From positions 12,794,196 to 12,858,195 of the forward strand of contig NC_034011.1 of the NCBI RefSeq assembly GCF_000346465.2: a stretch of 64,000 nucleotides of DNA, in the 5' to 3' direction. This DNA is from Prunus persica. Taxonomy: Eukaryota; Streptophyta; Magnoliopsida; Rosales; Rosaceae. A program made the position numbers and the translations under genes. Below the pieces are notes generated by a model. The model had not been told where the DNA came from. It did no database searches and saw only the letters and a list, made by a program, of their open reading frames with translations. Shown here piece after piece: positions 1 to 10,129 of this stretch (position 1 is its first letter; each line of letters starts with the position of its first letter).

Positions 1-2281
1 CGACACCTGGCGGATGTCGGTCACGAATGACCTAATTGCCCTTCTATACAAAGCACGATAAAATAACAAGGTTGACCTCTACCAAAAAATCGACAGAGTC
101 TCCCTTGTAATTGGATTAATACCAAAACATTTACACCTGTCAAACAAGTATATATATATACAACCAACTGCCAGCATACGTATATATACATTCCAACAGT
201 TAAATTCTAAGTCTAGGGCAAAATATCAGAGCGACTACTAAGAATTTACAAGGAGTCAATCCTTTTACAAAACAAAAGTCCTACATCAAAAAGGAAAGCA
301 CGGAAGGTGGAAAATGGCCCGGTGGTGGATCCCTGTGCACGCCTACTGCCTGGGGGGGCAAAACATTAAAAAAAGTGAGTGGACCCAAAAATCAAAGTTT
401 AGAAAATAGCATATGAACATACTAACCCCACTGTAAAAACAGTTATACAAACTGAATTATTCTCTTTATTTCTGAAATCAATGCACTTATATAATTATAC
501 ATGTATATAAGCCAAAACATACTCATGGTCAACATTAATTTCTTAAGGCATTGAAAACAGTTTAAAACTACCACTTAGGTGTACCTTTTATTTCGTCAAT
601 TCCTTGCATCACCATGGGTGATACGTACTCGCAGGTCTCAGTGACACGAGGTCAGTCCGAGCCGCAACTCGCAGGATTCAGTGGACCGTAGTCAGCATGA
701 TCCGCACTACTCGCTCCACACGAGTTCAGGTACCATAGAACTCGTGGGGCAACTATCAAGCATGCTGACTAAACTGAAGGCTACCAATAAAATCCAAAGG
801 CAACATTTGTATATCTAGGTACAAGGTGGTTTACGAACATATAAAGTTTCTGAAGACAATCTGCTGAATAACTGAATTTCTGTAAACTCTAAAACTCTAC
901 TACCATTTATCTGATAATCTGATAATTAACTAGAATTTCTTTTCTTATATCCTTTAAAGGGTATTCCACTCGGAAGCATGCAAAATAAAATATTCAAAAG
1001 CATAGAACAGCTTATAACACTAATATTTGAATAAAATTTATTCAAGATCAAATACTATAACTGAACTCTTTAAATTCATTTAGAAAAACAAAGAGTCCAC
1101 TCACTGGTAGTCCGTGCTCGCTGGACCTCTTGAAGGTCCCTCCTGTGGGTCAACTGGTGCCCGGGTGCCTGATTCAATGACCATAATATTCTATTAATAC
1201 AATACTCAATATATTATTAATTTAAAAACACTGACCCCCGGCTCCTAGAAGTACGTGCGTCAGATTAAAGTTGTTCCTATGGCCATAAAAGCTTTCCTTC
1301 CACTTGGAATAGTTTAGCAGTATCCTGGGACTCAAAAAGCGCTAAAGTCCCAAAAAGTCAACCCGGGGTCCCGCGGGTCCATGACCTCGCAATTATGATC
1401 CTGAAGCCTCTAGAAGTTCCAATATACTTAGGACACATGTCTCGAGGGTTTGGTCTCGATCGGACGGTCGAATTGATCACGATCGTACAATCGCACGATT
1501 TCTAAACCATAGCCCTAGGGTTCGAGATTTCGGAGTATCCAAGACTCTGATTCACGATCCGTCGAATCCTACACGATTCTGAAATTGTCTAGAGTAACGT
1601 ATCTAAAAAAGATTACGATCCAACGGATCAACCATATTGAACTCAGAAATCGCACAATATGCAACAATCCGTTCGAGGCTCAAACGGTATCCAAATTGAG
1701 ATCCGCGAATTCCTACACGCTCGTGACAACTTAAGGATCTCATTGAGACACAGTTCCACTTCACTACTCTCACCCACGCGCCGCCACACTCCCCGACAGC
1801 GCTGGGTGTCTAAAGCGATTACACATCTCCGGAAAATCTCAAAACCATGGCTCCAAACTCCTACCCTAGGTATAACACCATATTTGGAGCCACTTTTGTT
1901 CTTGGACCTACCCCAAAAACTAACCGGAAGTGGCCAGAATCGAGATCCCAAAATCGGTCGAATTTCCAATTTGAAAATCAATTACCTACGCTGAGAACCG
2001 ATTGAATCCTACCCAATAGGCAGCTAGAATAGCTTGAGAGGTTCAAAATCCATACCTGAATTGTCCGATTTGGTGGCCGAATGATGGAGATTGACAGCCG
2101 TGAAGTTCTGTCAAACTCGGCGACTTCCCTTCAATTTTTCCGGCAATTTCATGGCGGCTAGCGGCGGAATCGGGGCTTGAAGACAGAACCGAGCTGGTCT
2201 TTTTGGCACCGACGGCAAAGGCAGGGGTGGTCGGTGGCGGAAGCTCTGGCGGTTGAAAGGTGACGGCTGGACAAATGTCGA

Positions 2282-2322
<41 letters not shown>

Positions 2323-2613
2323 AACTGAGGGAGAAGAGAAAGAATGAGGTTATAAAAAATATGATTTTCCAAATTACTGTTTCGCCCCTCGTAGTATTTT
2401 AACCCTATTTTCTTCGTTAAAGCTCCGATTCAAGCCCACTTCGTGTCTATGGACTCACTTCGTCGTGCTTTACGCAACGATGTGCGTGAAATTATCAAAT
2501 TCCTTCTCGGTCAAAAAGTCAATCTTTCTTTTATAAATTATTCCAAGGGCAAAATTGTCTTTTCCTCTTAATAAATTACTAATTAAATATTCATTTAGGT
2601 TTGGGTTATTACA
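1..2613 (-). mobile_element. Long LTR (Del/Tekay-like), truncated by the window edge
   Basis: Read on the minus strand the sequence begins at 2613 with TGTAATAACCC, a typical start for long chromovirus-type plant LTRs. An AT-rich stretch with a weak TATA-like motif (about 2350-2359), a CT/GA-rich leader (GA run at 2285-2316) and a proline/serine-rich short reading frame follow. The far part (about 1-760) contains direct CTCGCAGG and CACTGA-type motifs remembered from such LTRs. No gag or pol is visible, so this is a solo LTR or the end LTR of an element lying to the left. The right boundary falls inside the integrase tail of E1, so it inserted into E1. The family assignment is from memory; the boundary is seen directly. 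Confidence 0.5.
2285..2316. repeat. (GA)n microsatellite
   Basis: An almost pure GA run with one interruption. On the minus strand it is a CT-rich tract just downstream of the LTR's presumed promoter, where plant transcripts often have pyrimidine-rich leaders. Confidence 0.9.
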
Positions 2614-2619
2614 TCAAGC

Positions 2620-3640
2620 GTATTGCTTCCTCTACCTCCGGACTGGATGATCACGTAAAGCCCTTCCTAATTGTGTTTCATCTTTATGTAACCTTGTATT
2701 TGTGTAGTGATGAAGGTCTTTCTTAGCACAAGGTCACCTGGTTGAAACTGTTTGATCTTGGCTCTTTTGTTGTAGTAAGACTTCAACTGCTGTTGATAGG
2801 AGGCGACTCGAACAATGGCCTCCTCGCGCTCGCCTTCAAGTAAGCCAAGGTTGAGCCTCATCTGCTCGGAGTTCTGCTCAATACTGCCCACTTCAATGCC
2901 TATAGAGAGGACAGTGACGTGAGGAGGAATGATCGCTTCAGTTCCATAGGTGAGGGAACACGGGGTTTTGCCAGTTGATCTTCGCTTGGTGGTGCGATAA
3001 GCCCATAGTACCCCAGGGAGCTCATCTACCCTTTTTCCTTCAGCGCCTTCTAATCTCTATTTATACAGTCTAGTATTATTTTGTAGGATGCCTCGGCCTA
3101 GCCGTTGTCCTAAGGATATCTCGGGGTAGATAGATGCTGCTTGATGCCATACTTTTTGAAGAAGGAGGTGATCTGCTTGCTAATGAATTGTGAGCCATTG
3201 TCGGTAAATAATGATTATGGGCAACCAAACAGACATTTAATGTTTCTCCAGATAAATTGTTCCACATCAACTTCTTTAGTAGAGGATAGAGCTTCGGCCT
3301 TGATCCATTTAGTCAAGTAATCAGTGGCTACGATCATTATTTCTTTCTTAGCAGATGCCATTGGTATGGGCCTACTAAGTCGATGGCCCATTGCATGAAA
3401 GGCCACAGATTGTTTTGCGGATGGTAGATCTCGGCCCGCAGGTTTGGAACTGGCTTGTACCGTTGGCAGCGATCACATCTTTTAACATATTCAGTGGAGT
3501 CATGGGGCATATTGTAGGCCAGAAATAGCCTACGTTTAGAGCCTTATGGGCGAGTGATCTGCCCCCAGAGTGGTTGCCACACTCGCTGTCGTGAATTTTG
3601 CAGAGGACCTCAAGTGTTTGAGGGTATTTTATACAAATGA
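2620..3640 (-). pseudogene. E1 integrase, degenerate
   Basis: Integrase would insert the cDNA into the host genome. From high to low coordinates one reads a zinc-binding end (CGNHSGGRSLAHKAL at about 3590, then CDRCQRY at about 3470), a catalytic-core start (ATDYLTKWIKAEAL, holding the first Asp, within 3215-3406), and a C-terminal region (YNKRAKIKQFQPGDLVLRK, 2700-2800; EGLYVI near 2650). Several frameshifts and stops separate these pieces and part of the core around 3000-3200 is scrambled. It cannot encode a working integrase. The end is cut by the LTR at 2613. Confidence 0.85.
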
Positions 3641-3680
3641 GATGAGGGCCGGAGTATGATCTGCGAATGAGCTTGTCGCC

Positions 3681-5690
3681 TTACATGTAGTATATCGCGA
3701 CTTTTTGCTTAACCTTCCTAGCTTTAGACTTATCCGTTGGCAGATTTCCATTCACTAAGTAGTCGATGATGGGGTCTTGCCAGCTGGGGTCTTCATCAAT
3801 CTGCATTGAGTCGATCGGCTCTATTTTTTCAATGCTTGGCCGGTCAAGGTGTTTGACCAGGATGGAGGGTTTGAACTGGGTGTCCAGTGCTGATCCTAGG
3901 CTCGCCAACGCATCTGCATGAGTGATCTCTACCCGTGGAACTTGTTGGATGGTGAAAGTAGGGAATTCTTTCAAATGTCTTTGGACTTTGTGAAGGTATT
4001 GAGCCATTCTTGGATGTTTTGCCATGTACTTGCCTGAAGCTTGATTCGTGATTAGCTGGGAGTTTGAGTAGATGGCCAATCTCTTGATCGATAGTTCTTT
4101 TGCTAGGTGCAGTCCTGCAAGCAATGCCTCATATTCTGCCTAGTTGTTTGAAGCATAGTATGATAGCTTGTTCCAACAAAGTTCCGTCTGGGGTGATTAT
4201 GACGACGCCTACCCCCGCTCTTTTGTGATTTGAAGCTCTGTCTACATGCAGCTGCCACATGTCGTTAGGTAGGTTTGAATCGGTGGGGGAGGTGTCGTCT
4301 CCTTTTTCCTTGCTTTTTGTGACCATCTTCTTTTCTTCTGCTGTCAGAGTAAACTCTACAACAAAATCTGCTAAAGCTTGGGCTTTTATAACAGTCTTTG
4401 GCCGGTAGAGGAGGTCGTATTGATTGAGTTCAATAGCCCATTTCATGAGTCGCTAATAAGCGTCGGGGCTGTGGAGGATTGATCTCAAAGGAAATTCTGT
4501 CATGACAATTATCCGATGTGCTTGATAGTAGGGCCTTGGTTTTCTCTCAAAAACTACAAGCGAAAAAATGAGCTTCTCCATTTTCAGATAGCGAGTCTCT
4601 GCATCGAGGAGTGCTTTTGAAGTGTAGAATACTGGATGTTGTGCCCCTAGCTTTTCTCGGAGGAGAGCTGAGCTGACAGCCGAGTTGGACACTGCTAGGT
4701 AGATGTACAAGTCTTTGCCTGGTATCGATTTTGAGAGTAAGGGAGGTGAAGTTAGGTAGGCTTTCAAGTTTTGAAAAGCTACTTCACACTCGTTATCCCA
4801 CTTATCTTTGTGTCCTTTCTTCAAGGCTTTGAAGAATAGCCTGCACTTGTTGGTAGATCTTGAGAGAAATCGGTTGAGAGCTGTCGCACTACTCGTTAGA
4901 CTTTGTATCTCCTTTGTTGTGATAGGTGACTTCATATTGAGTATAGCCTTGATTTGATTTGGATATGCCTCAATTCCTCTTTGGGTGACTAAGTATCCAA
5001 GGAATTGGCCGGACAAGACTCCAAATATGCATTTTCTTAGGTTCAGCTTCATGTTGTATTTTTAGAGTAAGTTGAATGCCTCGGCAAGGTTCTTGATGTG
5101 GTCTGCTCGCTCAGGAGCTTTGACTAGCATGTCGTCTACGTAGACCTCCATAGTCTTTTTGATTTGCAACTTGAAAATTTTGTTTACTAGCCTTTGGTAG
5201 GTTGCTCCGGCGTTCTTCAGCCCAAATGGCATGACTTTGTTGCAGTATGTACCTTTTTCGATGATGAAGGAGGTCTTTGTCTTGTCATCTCCATGCATCA
5301 TGATTTGGTTGTAACTGGAGTAGGCGTCCGTGAAGCTTAGCAGTTAATTGACAGAAGTCGAATCGACAAGCTGATCAATTCTTGGCAGTGGAAAGTTGTC
5401 TTTAGGGCATGCCTTGTTGAGGTCGGTGTAGTCGACGCACACTCTCCACAGGCCTTTATCTTTCTTTGCTATTAGAACAATGTTTGCCAGTCATTCTGCG
5501 TAGGAGACTTCTTCAATGAAACCGGCAGCTAGGAGTTTGTTGATCTCGGCTTCAATGACGGTAACCCACTCAGGGGTGAAGTTATGTCTTTTCTGCGCTA
5601 CATGCTTGATAGCTGGGCTGACGTGTAGGAGATGGTAGATGATCTGGGGATCGATGTCAGGCATGTCGGATGGCAACTATGCAAATACGT
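3681..5690 (-). pseudogene. E1 reverse transcriptase and dual RNase H, degenerate
   Basis: The reverse transcriptase is recognised by MPFGLKNAGATYQRLVNK and the catalytic YVDDMLVK motif (5062-5301), followed by the thumb/connection (FLGYLVTQRGIE, near 5000) and a first RNase H (HPVFYTSKALLDAETRY, near 4620). A second RNase H starts with WQLHVDRASN (about 4260) and continues with LAIYSNSQLITNQ (about 4060) and THADALASLGSALD (about 3900). The dual RNase H points to the Tat lineage. In-frame stops at about 5055, 4450 and 4127 and losses in the finger region (5301-5490) break it. A normal polyprotein would be one frame here. Confidence 0.88.
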
Positions 5691-5949
5691 CTTTGTTGTT
5701 CTAGAGGAAGGCTACAAGCTCTGCCTTTTTCTCCCAGCTTAGGCGCGATTCGATTCGCACTTTTTTCTCTGGCTTATCAGAATCAAGGGGTACTAGCTCG
5801 ACATCCTCTTCGGGCTTTCATCCTTCTTCAGGAGAGACCTCCGAACGGATTCCCTCGAGTAGTTATTCCTTTTCCTTTCTGGTCTGCTCGGCCATTAGGA
5901 GCGGGATCTGCTTTCTCCTCGCTTGTTCTACACCCTTCAAATCTGCTTG

Positions 5950-7760
5950 ATTCTAAGGGAGAAACTGTGCTTGCTTGCTTCTCTTCAGCCTTTGAGCTGA
6001 GCATTTCCTCGCCATTGCCTGATCGTTGTTGATTTGGCCGATACCGCCCCCAGTGATTGGGTGGCGGATCTTCTGATGTGTGGCGGAGGTGATGGCATTG
6101 ATCTTTCCGATCCATGGTCTACCTAGAATGCCATTGTAGGGTGAGACTTCATTAATGACCATGAACGTTTGCGAGTTGATTACAGGTGGGGAGTAGACGT
6201 CGAGATCTATCGTGCCCACAGTAACCGTTGTTGCTCCATTGAAGCCAGTTAGCGACTTGGCTGATTTATTGATCTTTGTTTCTAAGCCCATCTGTTGGAT
6301 GACTGCCAGTTGTAGGATGGTGGCTGCATTGCCAGTTGTAGGATGTTGGCAGGGTATGAAACTAGTCCATAGCTACTCCTTGTAAGGTCATTGCAAACAC
6401 TTTACACATTAGCACGTCTTCGGCTTTGTAGAGGATCATAAGGGTCTTGAAGCATGTGAAAGAGGGCGTTGAGAATCGTTTCGAGGGAGCAGCCTGCTCG
6501 ATTTTAGAGGTGAAAGGTGAGGAGTTTGCTTGGTCTACGTCCACGCGTAGTGAATCTTCCTTACGATTTAAGTCTCGAAGTCGGTTATTCACAAGCTTCT
6601 CAACGTCTTCCTTACGATTTGGACGAGGCTGATTAACTTCCTCGTTGGTTTGCAAGGGTCGACCTTCTCTGCTGCGCTGCTTAGGAGGCGTGTTAGTGGA
6701 CTGCGCTTGTGATGGATTGTCTGTAACTTGGCAATGAGAATTGGTTCTTCAAGAGCGAGCAGCAGAACGTCTTTCTTCCCGGTCCTCATTGTAAGGGTTA
6801 TCAAGTTGACTTACTTGGGGGCCTAGCTTTTCGTGAATATTTCTCTGTGAGAGGGCAGCGAAGCGCCTTTCTTCTCGATCCTCATCGCGATGGCCGTCAA
6901 GTTGACCTCCCTGGGAGCCTAGCCTTTTATGAATGTTTCCCTATGGGCCCAGGTGAGCGTGGATGTCAAGTCTTGGGCCCAGCCTATGGCGTACGTTGGT
7001 CCTTAAATGCAATCTAGATGGGAGACTTCGTCTGCTCTAAGTGTGGCTTGCAGATGCTTGCGACATGCGACAAGCTGATCACTTGTTGTGCATCTCCTTG
7101 TCTGCTTACTCTTGCTCGACCTGCTCAGTTCCCACAGAACTACCTATCAGCGCATTCGTTCATCCTTCTCTCTTCGCCCTGTTGTCCAAGGCCAAGTTTA
7201 TTTGGTTGAAGAGCTGCCTCATCAAATTGTTTTGGTCGTCTATTCTTTAAGTTAGCTGGTCAACTCTCAGATTAAGGTCTACTTGACTTCAGGGATCGAG
7301 AGGAGAGAAATGTGTGGAGCCCAATTGCACACGAGCTAGGGTTTCATTGGATGTGTACATCGGAGTGTGCATCGAGCGTGGAGGCAATGGAGGGAATGCT
7401 TGAAGTTGCTCCAAAATTGGGCCAAAGTCGGCGATAGTAGTGAGCCCACCTTGATGTGAGGTTCCACCACGCTCAACTGCGGTGCTATGAAGGTGGCTAG
7501 ATCCGGCCACGGGGCCTTGAGATGGTAGGCCTCTGTGCGGTGGTCCTCGTTGTGAGTCCGACAGGTAGCACGATGGTTCCAATCACATGAGGTGGCTGCT
7601 GTGTGTTCATAGCGGCGAGAGGTGGTGGAGCCACCATGTCGATCATAGGATCGTGGGAGGAGTAGCTTTGGGCCATCACAGATTGAGCCATCGCGGTGGT
7701 CTTGCTCTTCGTGCGCTTGCTTCCAACCATGGTTGTTTGAAAGACTTCGGTGGATTGGAA
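5950..7760 (-). pseudogene. E1 gag and protease, degenerate
   Basis: Near 6290-6080 is the second half of a retroviral-type aspartic protease (NEVSPYNGILGRPWIGKINA, the usual YNxILGRxWL signature). The capsid part between about 6360 and 7000 is heavily scrambled, with charged fragments only. Near the LTR (7497-7760) is a low-complexity, alanine/proline-rich amino-terminal gag-like segment (VMAQSYSSHDPMIDMVAPPP). The catalytic DTG motif could not be located. It is assigned to gag-protease mostly by position between LTR and RT. Confidence 0.6.
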
Positions 7761-7826
7761 AATAGGAGGAACGAATTCCTTGAGCACGCGTTGAGTATAA
7801 CTCGTGCTCTCAATAAAAGCACCAAA

Positions 7827-8547
7827 TGTTTGTGCAAATAATCTCACGGGAGAATATTCTCTTCTAGATCCTTCAACCTTCGATCTTCCTTTTCTCTCTT
7901 CCTCGTTTCCTATAAAAAAGATTGGAGTAAATAGACCACACCCATGGGGTGTTGGCCAAAGGCCTTCCGATGCCTAAGTTAATTCGAATGTTTGTAGGAA
8001 AACAATAGCTAAGCAAAGGGTACGGAGTTGTATGTAGGATGTGAACCGGGCGGCCGAAGCAGTGTGTGATGGCCGGAGCCGTGTGGAGAAAATATGGAGT
8101 GGAGAGGGAGAGAGAGCTTCGGATATTTTTCTCGGGTATTAGGAGTAGGTTTAGATGTACCTTGAATGATGAGGGAAGTCATCTATTTATAGGAGCCTCG
8201 GGGCTACGGTTTCGTAGAGAATATGCTGAGTTTATTCTCTACCCAAGTTCGTAGGGATCGAGTGGGACTTGATTATATCTCTTTATTGAAGATAATATCT
8301 GATTTAATGATATTATCTTCTCTTTATTAGGATAATATCTTAATTTACGATATTATCTTCTCTTTATTAGGATAATATTTGAATTAATGATATTATCTTC
8401 TTAAATAAATATAATATCCTATTAATTAAGATATATATCCCTATTAATTATTTGGCCAGATAAATTGGTTCAATTAATTAATTTAAGAGATAATCTTCTT
8501 TTCCACGTGGCGTGCCGTGATTGGAGATGAAAATATTTGCTCTCACA
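7827..8547 (-). repeat. E1 5' LTR (721 bp)
   Basis: Bounded by TGT...ACA on both strands: in element orientation it starts TGTGAGAGC at 8547 and ends TTTGCACAAACA at 7827, followed by a TTTGGTGC-type junction typical of related plant elements. A TATAAATA box lies on the minus strand at 8184-8191. Its first third contains three imperfect 40 bp tandem units (about 8280-8402) built on GATATTATCTTCTC. No second LTR is present, so the boundaries rest on terminal motifs and position. Confidence 0.7.
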
Positions 8548-8768
8548 CTAAGGATATGAGAATTGAACTTTACGGTTTCTGTTTCTGTAGTTTCTTAAAA
8601 ACGAAATCATCAAGTCACTGAAAACAGCAGAGTATGATACGTTTGGAATGTTATTCCTGTCTTTTACTTTGTTTCCTGGAAATTAAAATTAGAATGAAAT
8701 TATCTGTGATTGCATCTTTTATTCCTTAATTATACAAACCTCTTTCTTAACTTGTGTGCTGTTTTTAG

Positions 8769-8868
8769 AATGGAGTGAGGGGACTGATGTTGGATGTGTA
8801 CAATTTCGAGAACAATATCTGGCTTTGCCATTCTTTCCGGGGGCAATGTTTTAGCTTCACTGCATTTG
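8769..8868 (+). pseudogene. Stranded exon of a PI-PLC X-domain protein gene
   Basis: After a good splice acceptor (GTTTTTAG, ending 8768) the plus strand reads NGVR followed by GLMLDVYNFENNIWLCHSF and RGQCFSFTAF. This matches, from memory, the X-domain region of plant PI-PLC X-domain-containing proteins, where GVRGLMLD and WLCHSF surround the active-site region. The exon stays open for about 33 codons and is followed by a weak GT. No further exon was found in 14276-15794, and E1's LTR lies immediately left, so this is an isolated remnant. Such proteins are secreted or GPI-anchored lipase-like proteins; no function is expected from the fragment. Confidence 0.7.
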
Positions 8869-8902
8869 GGTTTTGCCATTTATTTGTTCCTTTTAAAATT
8901 TA

Positions 8903-9120
8903 GGGTAAACTACAGTAAACCCCCCAACCTATAGGGTCATTTACGAGTTCATACCCGATTTTGGGGACATTTTGGGGACATTTAGGGTACCTACATATTG
9001 CCCCCTTAGTTAGCGAGTCCGTCAGGAAATCTGTTATGTACCTACGTGGCGTCTAGCTGGACAATTTTTTAAGGGCATTTATGCTGATCAAGTCCCTAGG
9101 TTTCGCCCCCAAAACAACAC
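8903..9120 (+). repeat. MULE left terminal inverted repeat
   Basis: Pairs with 14040-14266 on the opposite strand. The first ~75 bp are nearly identical. The right copy then has a ~25 bp insertion-like difference, and similarity resumes through GTCAGGAAATCT and CTACGTGGCGTCTAGC to AAAACAACACGTGG. Confidence 0.92.
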
Positions 9121-9257
9121 GTGGTTTACTTTAATTCAAAAAAGAAAAACAGAAAACCCCCAAATTGAGTTCCATATCTAAGCCCCACTCAGACCTAACC
9201 CCCAAAATTGATAGAAGTGGATGCCCAGGTTCCAATTCGAAGAAGACAAAGACGACG

Positions 9258-9677
9258 ATGTCGACGAGGTCGATGATGTCTACAAATCAAAGATGCAAAA
9301 TGGGCCAGCCCATTTGTCATTGCGGCAATCAATGTCGTCTAACGACGTCGTGGACTGACAACAACCCTGGGAGAAGATTTTGGGGCTACGCCGATTATGG
9401 GGTAAGAAGAGGTTGTGCATTCTTTGAATGGTATGATCCATAGGTATGCGAAAGGTCCAAGATTGTAATATCTGGACTATTGAAACGATTGTGTAAGGAA
9501 GAAGAGGAAAACCGAAAATTGAAAAAAGATGTTGGAGCTGCCTTGAAAGCACAAAGATTTCTACGAGCAAGTGTTCTGGGTTCTTGGATTTTTTTGATTG
9601 TGTTGTTGGGAATGCTAGTACTGGAATGGAGAGACTCTGGATCTTCTAAGAATGTGAAATTAGCACTTACATTTTAG
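9258..9677 (+). pseudogene. GRF-type zinc-finger protein with C-terminal membrane segment, one in-frame stop
   Basis: The first in-frame ATG is at 9258. The protein begins with a short polar stretch, then a GRF zinc finger (CHCGNQCRLTTSW, NPGRRFWGYADYG, GCAFFEWYDP), a zinc-ribbon type thought to bind single-stranded nucleic acid. The same frame continues past a single TAG (9441-9443) into a coiled-coil stretch (LCKEEEENRKLKKD) and a hydrophobic helix (SWIFLIVLLGMLVLEW) before a stop at 9675-9677. Full length would be about 139 codons, the usual length of plant GRF/TM proteins. The TAG falls between the finger and the coiled coil. It points away from the transposase gene, inside the left part of the MULE. 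Either a recent nonsense mutation or readthrough would explain the intact rest. Confidence 0.8.
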
Positions 9678-10129
9678 GGTCTATATCTTAGAAGAGTTGG
9701 GTGATGTTTTTTGTGGTCATTTGTGGGACATTTTGGGAAATCAAAGTGCTTTGTGTATGAAAGGTCTGTTTCTTGTAATTTCCCATGTGAAGTTGTATGA
9801 AAGATGTTTATGTATGAACAATTGTGAGGCAATTTGGAAATGCAGACTGTTTATGTATGCACAATTGTTAGGGAATTTCCAATTGAACAATTGCTTGAAG
9901 GCAAATTCCATTATATTATGAGTTCAAAATACATACATACTTTTCCAACATTTGCAGCTCAAATTTGCAAAACGAACATGAGCACCTCATCTGGAATACA
10001 ATAAAACAGCTACCAAAAGTAAACTTATCAGGCCACATCACAAAACCAGAAGTTGTACTTGTTCACAATAAAATGGAATTTGCATAAACTAAGAACTAAG
10101 AACTAAGAGCCTATGTTCTCTGTCTCTTG

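Larger units (their letters stand above)
2614..8547 (-). mobile_element. E1: decayed Ty3/gypsy (Tat-type) retrotransposon, 3' end missing
   Basis: Minus-strand order is LTR (8547-7827), gag, protease, reverse transcriptase, RNase H, a second RNase H and integrase. That order, with a second (archaeal-like) RNase H, is characteristic of the Tat lineage. Every domain is broken by frameshifts and stops. The element stops at 2614, where the integrase C-terminal EGPY-type motif (here EGLYVI) is cut by another LTR, so its 3' LTR is not in the window. It is older than E2 and E3 judging from lesion density; without the second LTR its age cannot be estimated. Confidence 0.85.
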
